Source of the DNA: Shewanella sp.
Lineage (GTDB): Bacteria > Pseudomonadota > Gammaproteobacteria > Enterobacterales > Shewanellaceae
Assembly: GCA_004195335.1 (NCBI GenBank)
Contig: SDWK01000929.1
Location: 1 to 15,137, forward strand
Reading direction: 5' to 3'
Length of the DNA stretch: 15,137 nt
A program made the position numbers and the translations under genes. Under the pieces are notes generated by a model that worked only from the letters and a program-made list of their open reading frames with translations, had not been told where the DNA came from and ran no database searches. This document shows, one piece after another, positions 7,865 through 15,034 of the stretch. Position 1 is the stretch's first letter. The number at the start of each line of letters is the position of its first letter.

Positions 7865-7925
7865 GCTTGCTTGATTGATTGATATCAGGGCAAGTACGCG
7901 GATTTTCAGGTCAACAGGCTCTAGG

Positions 7926-7956
7926 AAAACCGGCGACATAAAATTGATTATGCCGC
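7926..7956 (-). terminator. Probable terminator of the porin gene
   Basis: A 9-bp stem (7933-7941 with 7948-7956, one G-U pair as RNA) with a 6-base loop begins 8 bases after the porin stop. On the minus strand it is followed by CGGTTTTCC. The T tract is short and offset, so termination may be partial. Confidence 0.5.
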
Positions 7957-7964
7957 GCAGTTGT

Positions 7965-9035
7965 TTAGAGTACGTACTTGGCCGAAAGCTGGACGTAATC
8001 AGAGTCAGCAGTGTCAGTGGCAGAGATATCCGCATCATAGTTGCCGAATTCAACGCCCACGCTTAACTGCTTGGTAAGCTGCTGGATCAGGTTGACGCCG
8101 TAGTGATTGCGATCTGAGTCAGCACTCACGCCATTGAAATCTTCAACTTCAGAGTGGCCGTAGTAAACGGTAGAGCGCAAGTCATCAGTCCAGAAGTGGC
8201 GATAAGCGACGGTGTAGGCTTGCGTTGCCAGCAGATCACCACTGCCATCAGCATTAACCTTATCGCCCGCGTTGTGGCCAGGTGAAATATAACGACCTGC
8301 AGCGCCCGCGTTGTAAGCGAAGCGGAAGTCATCTTTACCAAAGGTATTGATTTTACCACTTATGCTGTAAGCCAACTGAGTGCCGTCGGCATGACCGGCC
8401 ACACCGTTGTCATCGAAGGTGCGAGCCAGCGCGGCAACCGCCACCTGACCAAAATCACCTTTGTAAGTGTAACGCGCCACGGCATCGGGGATACTTTGGT
8501 TGGCATCGGTAGCATTGGCTGGGTTTTCTAATGCCAGTTCCAGACCACCATTAGTATAACGGATCTGGGTTTGACGAATGAATACCTGACCTACGTGCGC
8601 TCCACCAAAGTCCAGTGCCTCGGCGATAGAAGCCAGTGGCATAAAGGTTGACCAAGTCTGGCCGACTTTCCAGTTCTTGTAAGAAATAAAGGCATGACGC
8701 ATACGCGGTGTGTATGAGTTAGAAACCAATGCATTACCGCCACCACCGAAGAAATCATACTCGAGGAATCCAGTCACTTCGCCATGTGTGAACTTGACAT
8801 TGAAGCGCGATTCTTTGGCCTGGAGGCTGGTTTGATTGGTATCTGGCGCGCTGGTACTGGTTCCAATCCAATAGTCACGATAAGCCTGATCGCCACTGAC
8901 ATTACGCAGGTCGGCTTTGAAGTAGCCGCCGAAGGTCAACTTCGAACTATCGTCGATTTGGACTTCATAGCCAGCGAAAGAAGATGCTGAGAAAAATGCA
9001 GCTACCACTAACGCAGTTTTAGTTATTCTATTCAT
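7965..9035 (-). CDS. DcaP-like outer-membrane porin
   Basis: This 356-residue beta-barrel has a clear signal peptide (MNRITKTALVVAAFFSASSFA, predicted cut after A21) and mature start GYEVQIDDSSKLTFGGYFKA. The segment WKVGQTWSTFMPL...LDFGGAHVGQVFIRQTQIRYT is typical of DcaP-like porins, trimeric channels that in Acinetobacter pass dicarboxylic acids. It lacks the N-terminal coiled coil of the founding member. Alternating strands run to the C-terminus, which ends AKYVL rather than the usual aromatic residue. ATG at 9035 is chosen (AAAAGG with a 7-base spacer) over the adjacent TTG at 9038. Its upstream region duplicates that of lldP, so it is probably induced with the lactate operon and may admit small carboxylates; the substrate is inferred. 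Confidence 0.88.
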   Translation of the reverse strand: MNRITKTALVVAAFFSASSFAGYEVQIDDSSKLTFGGYFKADLRNVSGDQAYRDYWIGTSTSAPDTNQTSLQAKESRFNVKFTHGEVTGFLEYDFFGGGGNALVSNSYTPRMRHAFISYKNWKVGQTWSTFMPLASIAEALDFGGAHVGQVFIRQTQIRYTNGGLELALENPANATDANQSIPDAVARYTYKGDFGQVAVAALARTFDDNGVAGHADGTQLAYSISGKINTFGKDDFRFAYNAGAAGRYISPGHNAGDKVNADGSGDLLATQAYTVAYRHFWTDDLRSTVYYGHSEVEDFNGVSADSDRNHYGVNLIQQLTKQLSVGVEFGNYDADISATDTADSDYVQLSAKYVL

Positions 9036-9157
9036 CAAGGTACCTTTTTTGGATTTGTTGATTAGTTGGTTGTCGTTTGTCTTGAGCGGTGACCTAGGAT
9101 CAGATGCTCGGCAAACTTATGGTTTATCTGGGGCTAACCATATGGCTTTATAGGTGC

Positions 9158-9210
9158 TTTTTTTATCCGTGTTTGCACCTAAGGCTACTAAGGGTTTACA
9201 CGTAGAAACG
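9158..9210 (-). promoter_or_regulatory. 53-bp block identical upstream of lldP and the porin gene (copy B)
   Basis: Identical to 5045-5097, including the two CTAAGG repeats (9179-9184 and 9188-9193). It lies about 123-175 bases upstream of the porin ATG, against about 164-216 for lldP. This difference in distance argues for a promoter or operator rather than a structure tied to the start codon. Confidence 0.55.
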
Positions 9211-9357
9211 TCGATTCGCCCGTGTTCAGGCTTGCGATTTTTGGGGGAATGGAATCGGATAAATGTTATTTTTAACGCAGGAATACAGATGGTTACGAAT
9301 TTGTTGCCCGTGTGTGAGTTAGCTAGTTGCAAGTAATAATTGTAGGCGGCTGGTGAC

Positions 9358-9371
9358 ATGATGTAGATCAA
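9358..9371. promoter_or_regulatory. FNR/EtrA-like site, copy B
   Basis: ATGATGTAGATCAA is a 9-of-10 match to TTGAT-N4-ATCAA, about 323 bases upstream of the porin start. The only difference from copy A within the 14-mer is in the non-consensus spacer. Confidence 0.45.
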
Positions 9372-9627
9372 CTTTGTAACGATTAACCATGAAATGTGTT
9401 AACGATGAGTGCCGACAAAGTCGGATACGCATGAATGTGATGACGATAACAGCCGGATTGTTACCCATATAAAGAAATGTGAAACCAAGGTAACAAAAGC
9501 TAAACGGACTGGTATGAAGGAGGTTAAATTCATTGCTTTTAAGCTTCTTTTATAAGTAGGTCAATTAACTTACTGATAATTTGATTAATGAACTGTAATT
9601 CAAATCCCTACAGATAAAGCCTGAGTA

Positions 9628-10317
9628 TTAAACTAAGAAGATCGAAAAGAACGGGGCACCAAGCACCATAGCAACACCAGTAAAGATCATCGTTAAACTG
9701 GCAACCACTCCCTGCTCCGGTCCAAACTCACTGGCTTTTGCGGCTCCGGCACCGTGAGCGGCGGCTCCTAATGCTACGCCTATTGCTAAAGGAGAGCTTA
9801 TTTTCGCTAGCTTGAACAAAGGCTCACACACTAACATGCCGATAATTCCGGTGAGCAGTACCAACATCGCGGTCAACTCAGGTACCCCGCCAAATGCAGA
9901 CGTGGCTTCCATTGCAAATGGCATCGACACAGAGCGCACTAACGTACTGTGAGACAACTCTGGCGGCAGTGAGAATATCTTAGTCAATCCCCATGATGAG
10001 AAGAGCCCTAACAGCAGACCTGTCACCACCCCAAGTCCAATCGTTAACGGATAGCTAAAGATCAATTTTCGCTCTCTATATATAGGCACAGAGAATGCGA
10101 TGGTCGCGGGAGCTAACAGGGCCACTAGCCAATGGGTATATTCAAAATATGCTGGGAGAGGAATTTTCAGACTAATGACAAAAATGACAATAACTACTGG
10201 CACCATAAAGATGGGGGCTAACCACCATACCCTCTTTTTTCGGTACAGCTGTTTAATCAAAAAGTAGCACGAGAGTGTAAAAGCCAGGCTTATCACCGCT
10301 AACATTGACTGGGACAT
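9628..10317 (-). CDS. lrgB: LrgB/CidB (YohK) family membrane protein
   Basis: This 229-residue inner-membrane protein has about six hydrophobic segments. The family signatures are LLAPATIAFSVPIY near residue 67 and GVALGAAAHGAGAAKA near 179. LrgB homologues act with LrgA. They were first described as murein-hydrolase or holin-like modulators, and related pairs in Bacillus subtilis (PftAB) and Streptococcus mutans have been shown to carry pyruvate. The start codon directly follows the lrgA stop (TAGATG), so translation is coupled. Closeness to lactate genes favours the transport reading here, as inference. Confidence 0.9.
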   Translation of the reverse strand: MSQSMLAVISLAFTLSCYFLIKQLYRKKRVWWLAPIFMVPVVIVIFVISLKIPLPAYFEYTHWLVALLAPATIAFSVPIYRERKLIFSYPLTIGLGVVTGLLLGLFSSWGLTKIFSLPPELSHSTLVRSVSMPFAMEATSAFGGVPELTAMLVLLTGIIGMLVCEPLFKLAKISSPLAIGVALGAAAHGAGAAKASEFGPEQGVVASLTMIFTGVAMVLGAPFFSIFLV

Positions 10318-10752
10318 CTATATTACCCCTATCGATTTTTCTGCATTGAGGCGCTTAATATTCATCTTAGTTTCAAACCTAAATACTCTATCGACCACAA
10401 ACCCCGTACCGAGTAGCACACAAACGCTACCAATCACTAATGTGAGTATCAAAGGAACCGAATATTGCTCGAAAAGGCTTTCATACTTAATAATTGAGAT
10501 AACAGGAGGAATAAAAAACAGCAATAACTCACCGGTTAACCATCTTGCTCCAAGCTTGACCGACTTTTCCGGTACCAGTTTTAACCCCATTAACAACAAC
10601 AGGATAGCAAGTCCCAATACACTGCCTGGAATAGGGAGTTCGAAATAAACCGCGACTAGATCCATTCCCCAGGCTAACAGACAAAACAGCCCGATTTGGC
10701 TCAGTAATTGAAGAGCCCCATAACACTTTTTAGTACGTTCAGCTGTCAACAA
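10318..10752 (-). CDS. lrgA: LrgA/CidA (YohJ) family membrane protein
   Basis: This 144-residue protein has four membrane segments and the family core ELPIPGSVLGLAILLLLMGLK, followed by GARWLTGELLLFFIPPVISI. It is the partner of LrgB in the next frame. No ATG exists before residue 30, inside the first conserved segment, so the start must be non-ATG. TTG at 10752 has AGG with a 7-base spacer and is the best choice; the adjacent TTG at 10749 is possible. A TTG start suggests low expression. It is divergent from a LysR regulator 106 bases away, the usual arrangement for control of cid/lrg-type operons. Confidence 0.88.
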   Translation of the reverse strand: MLTAERTKKCYGALQLLSQIGLFCLLAWGMDLVAVYFELPIPGSVLGLAILLLLMGLKLVPEKSVKLGARWLTGELLLFFIPPVISIIKYESLFEQYSVPLILTLVIGSVCVLLGTGFVVDRVFRFETKMNIKRLNAEKSIGVI

Positions 10753-10777
10753 AGTAAAACCTAAATTTGAAATCTAT

Positions 10778-10797
10778 GCGATAAACACAGTTTACGC
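10778..10797. promoter_or_regulatory. Candidate LysR operator between lrgA and the regulator gene
   Basis: The centre TAAAC-ACA-GTTTA (10782-10794) is a perfect palindrome of the T-N11-A form preferred by LysR proteins. It is extended by GCG/CGC on the outside, with one unpaired A. It sits 25-45 bases upstream of the lrgA TTG and 61-81 before the LysR start, well placed to control both. Which protein binds is inferred from divergence. Confidence 0.5.
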
Positions 10798-10858
10798 TTG
10801 CTAAAAAGATAAAAAAAATGAATATTAAGCATAGAAAGCATAACCAAAAGTAATACAG

Positions 10859-11818
10859 ATGGATCTAAGAGTGATCAGTTACTTCATCGATATCGTTGAT
10901 TCGGGCGGCTTTGCAAAAGCCTCTGAAAAAATCCATATCACTCAACCCGCACTTTCTAAGGCGATTATTCAACTTGAACACGAGTTGGACTTAACCCTGC
11001 TCGAGCGAGGTAAACGCGGTACCCAACTCAAGCTGACATCTGCTGGTGAAGTGGTATATCGACACGGTGTCGAACTCTTAGCTGGAAGGCATAGGATGCT
11101 CAATGAGCTGGCCTCTCAGCGGGATTTAACCTCGGGAGAACTGAGGCTAGGTCTGGCCCCGTTGGGCAGCGCCGAGCTTTTTGCCCCCGTGATTGCCAAG
11201 TTCAAAGACAGTTACCCTAAGATTGAGATGAGTCTATTCGTTCGAGGAGGCGTCGAGCAAACCCTCGCGCTTCAAAAAGGAGAGATTGAACTGGCAACGG
11301 GTATCATTTCATTCGATAAAGAGTTTGACGGGATCAGGATACATGAAGATCCTATGGTCGTCGTTTTACCCAAGAATCATCCGCTGGCTCATGAAGCATC
11401 GCTTCAACTTAGCCAAATATCCGACATGGCTCAAATCATGTTCGAGCATGATTTTGCCCTTTATGGTCAGGTCTTTGCTGCCTGTGAAAAAGCGGGCTTT
11501 ACTCCCAAAAACATCACCCGTGTGAGTCACCCTGATTTTGGCATCGCCCTGGTCGCAGCCGGAGCCGGAACTATGGTGCTCCCAAAACTAATAGCCGAAC
11601 GACACAGTGTGAGCGGCGTCGTCTACGTCCCTTTGAAAAGCTCAGAGCTGTATTGGGAATTATCACTCTATTGGAGAAGAGGAAAGCAACTTTCATTTGC
11701 CGCACAAGCCATGCTTGATATTGTAAAAAACACGTTAAAACCACCATTCACTCCAGAGCAGACGATAAACATCGGCTCACTGAAAGAGATAATAATAAGC
11801 CCTCAAAAAAGAGAATAG
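10859..11818 (+). CDS. LysR-family transcriptional regulator
   Basis: The N-terminal winged helix-turn-helix occupies residues 1-60 (FAKASEKIHITQPALSKAIIQLE, then LLERGKRGTQLKLTSAGEVV). A substrate-binding domain of the periplasmic-binding-protein fold follows from about 92 (LRLGLAPLGSAELFAPVIAKF) to about 290. The length (319) is typical. It is divergent from lrgAB and probably controls it, perhaps in response to an organic acid such as pyruvate or acetate, as CidR-type regulators do. The ribosome site is weak. The gene converges on the YedI-family gene with a 40-base gap and no strong terminator. Confidence 0.9.
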   Translation: MDLRVISYFIDIVDSGGFAKASEKIHITQPALSKAIIQLEHELDLTLLERGKRGTQLKLTSAGEVVYRHGVELLAGRHRMLNELASQRDLTSGELRLGLAPLGSAELFAPVIAKFKDSYPKIEMSLFVRGGVEQTLALQKGEIELATGIISFDKEFDGIRIHEDPMVVVLPKNHPLAHEASLQLSQISDMAQIMFEHDFALYGQVFAACEKAGFTPKNITRVSHPDFGIALVAAGAGTMVLPKLIAERHSVSGVVYVPLKSSELYWELSLYWRRGKQLSFAAQAMLDIVKNTLKPPFTPEQTINIGSLKEIIISPQKRE

Positions 11819-11858
11819 CCAAGTATAACTCGGCCATAGCGGCAATGAATATTGGCTA

Positions 11859-12791
11859 TCAGCTTCTGAACTTCTGCAACCCGGACACGATTAACAGGGC
11901 GAATGCTCCGGCTATGACGCCAAAAACGGTGTTCAGCAGGCTCGGTGTAATAAAGGCCAAAGCGGGTCCAACAGCGGCGACCCCCTCGACCCAATGAGCA
12001 ATCGATTCAATTTGCGCGCTGATAACATGCAATCCATGGGTAAGGATGCCCCCTCCCACCATAAACATAGCGATAGTACCGACGATGGTGAGCCCTCTCA
12101 TCAAATGAGGCGCCGCATTCACAAGTCCGCCTCCGAACCAGCGACCGAAGCAGGTCACCACTCCATCTCCCTGCCTTTTACTCAGATAGAGCCCGACATC
12201 GTCTAGCTTCACAATACCGGCGACCAAGCCATACACCCCTATAGTCATCACTAAGGCGATGCCCGCGAGCGTAAATACCTGAGTCATAAAACTACTCTCG
12301 GCAACCACGCCTAAGGTAATGGCAATGATCTCGGCCGACAGGACAAAATCGGTCCGAATCGCCCCCTTTATTTTCTGCCGCTCATAAGCCTTAAGATCAT
12401 CAACTACAGGGAGATCCTCTTCGACTGGATGCTCCCCGGACAGCTTAGCTTTCCTATGTGCGTAGCTATGATGCAGCTTCTCAAATCCTTCAAAACAAAG
12501 AAAAAGGCCACCAAGCATCAATAAAGGAATGATAGCCCAGGGGATAAATGCACTGATAAGCAGAGCTGCAGGCACTAAAATACATTTGTTGCGTAGCGAG
12601 CCCATAGCAACGGCCCAGACAACGGGTAACTCTCTATCGGCATTAACACCCGATACTTGCTGGGCATTTAGTGCGAGATCATCGCCTAATACGCCCGCCG
12701 TTTTTCGCGCAGCGATTTTACTCATTACCGCGACATCATCCAAGATAGATGCGATATCATCCAACAATGACAATAGGCTAGCTCCAGCCAT
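11859..12791 (-). CDS. yedI: YedI/DUF808-family inner-membrane protein
   Basis: This 310-residue protein of unknown function has several membrane segments. It starts with the family hallmark [20 protein letters not shown] and continues [20 protein letters not shown] and [18 protein letters not shown]. coli YedI is about the same length. ATG at 12791 is preceded by GGAG with a spacer of about 6; an upstream TTG at 12857 would add 22 residues outside the family and is rejected. It is divergent from the HD-GYP gene over 238 bases. No role is established for the family, and the neighbours give no strong hint. Confidence 0.9.
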   Translation of the reverse strand: MAGASLLSLLDDIASILDDVAVMSKIAARKTAGVLGDDLALNAQQVSGVNADRELPVVWAVAMGSLRNKCILVPAALLISAFIPWAIIPLLMLGGLFLCFEGFEKLHHSYAHRKAKLSGEHPVEEDLPVVDDLKAYERQKIKGAIRTDFVLSAEIIAITLGVVAESSFMTQVFTLAGIALVMTIGVYGLVAGIVKLDDVGLYLSKRQGDGVVTCFGRWFGGGLVNAAPHLMRGLTIVGTIAMFMVGGGILTHGLHVISAQIESIAHWVEGVAAVGPALAFITPSLLNTVFGVIAGAFALLIVSGLQKFRS

Positions 12792-12817
12792 AATATTCTC
12801 CAGATTCCCTTTTCCAC

Positions 12818-12836
12818 GAGCTGATATATCAGGCTC
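12818..12836. promoter_or_regulatory. Near-perfect palindrome in the yedI leader
   Basis: GAGC-TGATATATCA-GGCTC is a 10-bp perfect palindrome flanked by complementary GAGC/GCTC with one extra G. It lies 27-45 bases before the yedI start, so it could be an operator or a 5' leader hairpin. No known regulator motif is recognised. Confidence 0.35.
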
Positions 12837-13029
12837 GCAATAAACGTCCAATAACAATGATGGGGCCTAAATTTACTCCTGCCACCTTTTTTTTGCCACC
12901 CTCTTTGGCCTATAGTTAAATTTATAGTCGGTGTGACATTTTACCTCTATTTCCACGGTCTTTTAGTAGAATGCAAATTAGCATTACCTATCATTATTAA
13001 AAATGGACTGTTAATCATAAGGATAACCA

Positions 13030-13914
13030 ATGAAATCTCTCGATCTACTCCGCTCTTTATACTCTATGGCTGCCGTCGTTGAAGCAAGAGATCCCTATAC
13101 TGGTGGTCATTGCTGGCGCGTCGCTCAACTCAGTGAACTGGTAGCAATTGAGATGAATCTGGATGAGAGAACCCGTCTGCGTATAGGTTTAGCCGGTTTC
13201 TTACACGACTTAGGAAAAGTGGGCGTTCCCGATGCCATCCTGAATAAAACGGGTAAGCTCACCGATGACGAATATGAAGTCATTAAAACTCATCCGAGTA
13301 TCGCAGCCGAAGTGCTCAAGCATCACCCCTTGGGAGATTTGGCGATTAACGGCGCCCTCGCCCACCATGAAAGACCCGATGGTTTGGGTTATCCAAACGG
13401 TCTAACCGAGGCCCAAATACACTTAGATGCGAGCATTATTTCGGTTACCGATGCCTTCGATGCCATGACCTCTCACAGACCCTACCGTAATGGAATGGGA
13501 GTCGATAAGGCCATAGGTATATTGCAGGAGAACAGTGGCTCGCAGTTCAATAGCAATGTGGTTAAACATTTCTGTGCCATCGACAGGCACGATATCGATG
13601 CCATCGTGTTACATAGCGATCATCATACCCCCATGCAGGTCTGCCCTAATTGTGGCCCGGTTGTCATCGTCTACAAAGAGATGGAACAGGGTGATAAGAC
13701 CTGCTGCCGTAATTGTGGCGGAGAGTTCAGCCTGCTCATCGAGCAGGGGGTAAGAAGCCTCAAGCCAACCGGAGGAGCGGCCAGCCCCAAGCAGTTACAG
13801 CCAACAGCCGATCATGAACTAATAAGCCGTCTCGCTCATCGCGCCCTGCCTCTGCTCAAAAAGGATGTAACCTGGTGGCAGAAACTCGTAGGCACCGCAG
13901 GTAGCGCAAGTTAG
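13030..13914 (+). CDS. HD-GYP phosphodiesterase with C-terminal zinc ribbon
   Basis: This 294-residue cytoplasmic protein has an HD-GYP domain over residues 1-190. It shows H27 (GGHCWRV), the catalytic H59-D60 (FLHDLGKVGVP), HHERPDGLGYP at 112-122 and DAFDAMTSHRPYR from 141. Every canonical motif is present, so it should hydrolyse cyclic di-GMP or a related dinucleotide. There is no receiver or other sensor at the N-terminus. After the domain comes a CPNC (205-208) and CRNC (226-229) pair that should form a zinc ribbon, then a tail ending KLVGTAGSAS. AAGGA with a 6-base spacer precedes the ATG. The 3' end is repeated downstream. Confidence 0.9.
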   Translation: MKSLDLLRSLYSMAAVVEARDPYTGGHCWRVAQLSELVAIEMNLDERTRLRIGLAGFLHDLGKVGVPDAILNKTGKLTDDEYEVIKTHPSIAAEVLKHHPLGDLAINGALAHHERPDGLGYPNGLTEAQIHLDASIISVTDAFDAMTSHRPYRNGMGVDKAIGILQENSGSQFNSNVVKHFCAIDRHDIDAIVLHSDHHTPMQVCPNCGPVVIVYKEMEQGDKTCCRNCGGEFSLLIEQGVRSLKPTGGAASPKQLQPTADHELISRLAHRALPLLKKDVTWWQKLVGTAGSAS

Positions 13915-14230
13915 TCAATCAAGAAGCGGTTACAGCACATCATGATGTTGATTACCCAGCTCGATCATTATGCACAGACACAGCTTAAAAGGAACGTAAT
14001 ATGATGGCAGAAACTCGTTGGCACCGCGGGTAGCGCAAGTTAGCTTGAAAATGGGGCGTTATCAACAGAGCCGTAGCGACTACAGTCAGGCATGACTGTT
14101 GATTTCCCACCTCGCTCATGAACCCTGCTATTTCTGCAACAGGTTTCAAGCTTGTGGCAGAAGTGACTTCAAACCACAGGGGCTCTGGATAGCTAGAAAA
14201 TGGGAGGTTAACACTACAGTTTCAACGAAG
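13876..14230 (+). repeat. Degenerate tandem repeats including the HD-GYP gene's 3' end
   Basis: Three related units begin at 13876, 14005 and 14155. The last 39 bases of the HD-GYP gene (13876-13914) recur at 14005-14043 with two changes, both at third codon positions and both silent. The following stretches also match: 13931-13957 with 14081-14108, and 14041-14056 with 14190-14205. The natural unit is about 150 bp, with unit 1 shorter by about 21. Unit 3 is partial. Apart from this and the rpiA promoter I see nothing in the 369-base gap. Confidence 0.75.
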
Positions 14231-14236
14231 TGAGCG

Positions 14237-14242
14237 TATAAT
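14237..14242 (+). promoter_or_regulatory. -10 element of the rpiA promoter
   Basis: A consensus TATAAT lies about 41 bases before the rpiA start. The -35 region about 17 bases upstream (ctacag) is weak. It is placed within the end of the repeat region, which therefore borders or supplies the promoter. Confidence 0.55.
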
Positions 14243-14283
14243 AACGTCAGAATTTTTGAATATACTCCTTACAGGAAGCGATC

Positions 14284-14940
14284 ATGACACAAGATGAGAT
14301 GAAAAAAGCCGCGGGTTGGGCAGCACTGCAATATGTTGAAAAAGACAGTATCGTAGGCGTGGGAACGGGCTCTACCGTCAACCATTTTATCGATGCCTTA
14401 GCAACGATGAAAGCCGATATCGATGGCGCAGTATCAAGCTCTGAAGCTTCAACCGAAAAGATGAAGGCTTTAGGGATCCCGGTTTACGATCTCAACTCTG
14501 TCGACCTGCTATCTGTCTATGTCGATGGCGCTGATGAGATCAACGGCCATATGGATATGATCAAAGGTGGTGGTGCAGCACTTACGCGTGAAAAGATCGT
14601 CGCGGCTGTCGCAGAAAAGTTTATCTGTATCGTCGATAACACTAAGCAGGTCGATATTCTGGGTGAATTCCCACTGCCGGTAGAAGTTATTCCAATGGCG
14701 CGCTCTTATGTCGCGCGTCAATTGGTTAAGCTAGGTGGCGATCCTGTCTACCGTGAAGGCGTTGTCACAGATAACGGCAACGTTATCTTAGATGTGTACA
14801 ACATGAAGATAATGAATCCTAAAGAGCTTGAAGAGCAGATCAACGCCATCGTCGGTGTTGTCACTAACGGACTCTTCGCCCTACGCGGTGCAGATGTATT
14901 GCTAGTGGGTACCCCAGAAGGGGTTAAAACGGTTAAGTAG
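14284..14940 (+). CDS. rpiA: Ribose-5-phosphate isomerase A
   Basis: This cytoplasmic enzyme of the non-oxidative pentose phosphate pathway interconverts ribose 5-phosphate and ribulose 5-phosphate. Its 218 residues match the family's usual length. Visible motifs are the phosphate loop GVGTGST (25-31), DGADE (81-85, giving D81 and D84), and [11 protein letters not shown] (94-104, giving K94 and the general base E103), at the same numbering as the E. coli enzyme. An AGGA about 8-9 bases upstream supports the ATG. It is a single-gene unit with its own promoter and terminator. Confidence 0.98.
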   Translation: MTQDEMKKAAGWAALQYVEKDSIVGVGTGSTVNHFIDALATMKADIDGAVSSSEASTEKMKALGIPVYDLNSVDLLSVYVDGADEINGHMDMIKGGGAALTREKIVAAVAEKFICIVDNTKQVDILGEFPLPVEVIPMARSYVARQLVKLGGDPVYREGVVTDNGNVILDVYNMKIMNPKELEEQINAIVGVVTNGLFALRGADVLLVGTPEGVKTVK

Positions 14941-15006
14941 ACCGTTTTATTGCTTCTCAGAAGTGACTAGATTTCTAGGTACTAGAGCCTAGGAACTTGT
15001 TTAGCT

Positions 15007-15034
15007 AAGCCACCCTCAATAGGGTGGCTTTTTT
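15007..15034 (+). terminator. Rho-independent terminator of rpiA
   Basis: A perfect 10-bp stem (15007-15016 with 15021-15030, aagccaccct / agggtggctt) with a 4-base loop is followed by a T run. It lies 67 bases after the stop. The final 100 bases of the window hold no gene I can support. Confidence 0.92.

Larger units (their letters stand above)
9067..9415 (-). repeat. Upstream control region, copy B (porin side)
   Basis: This is the partner of 4953-5301, ending about 30 bases before the porin start. Besides the 53-bp identical block (9158-9210) and the 24-bp identical block (9365-9388), it keeps the FNR-like site and a degraded form of the proximal palindrome. The same region shows a TATAAA (minus strand, just downstream of the A run) that copy A does not keep. 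From about 9416 to 9627 the gene-free gap holds an 8-bp inverted repeat (TTGTTACC 9458-9465 / GGTAACAA 9489-9496) and an orphan AAGGAGGT, but no gene I can support and no clear lrgB terminator. Confidence 0.88.

Noticed and set aside
7965..8066. Extending the small ORF at 7733 to the upstream start at 8053
   Set aside because: That would overlap about 90 bases of the porin's conserved C-terminal strands in another frame, with no ribosome site.
9117..9371. 84-codon minus-strand frame inside repeat copy B
   Set aside because: It has no ribosome site and no counterpart open frame in copy A, although the DNA is homologous. Conservation follows noncoding blocks, not codons.
12970..12985. AATGC-N6-GCATT palindrome upstream of the HD-GYP gene, considered as a Fur box
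   Set aside because: The match to the 19-base Fur consensus is poor, and no iron-related gene is nearby.
13915..14283. Possible 6S RNA gene before rpiA, as ssrS can lie near rpiA in gammaproteobacteria
   Set aside because: No long imperfect duplex with a central bubble is visible; the region is explained by degenerate repeats.
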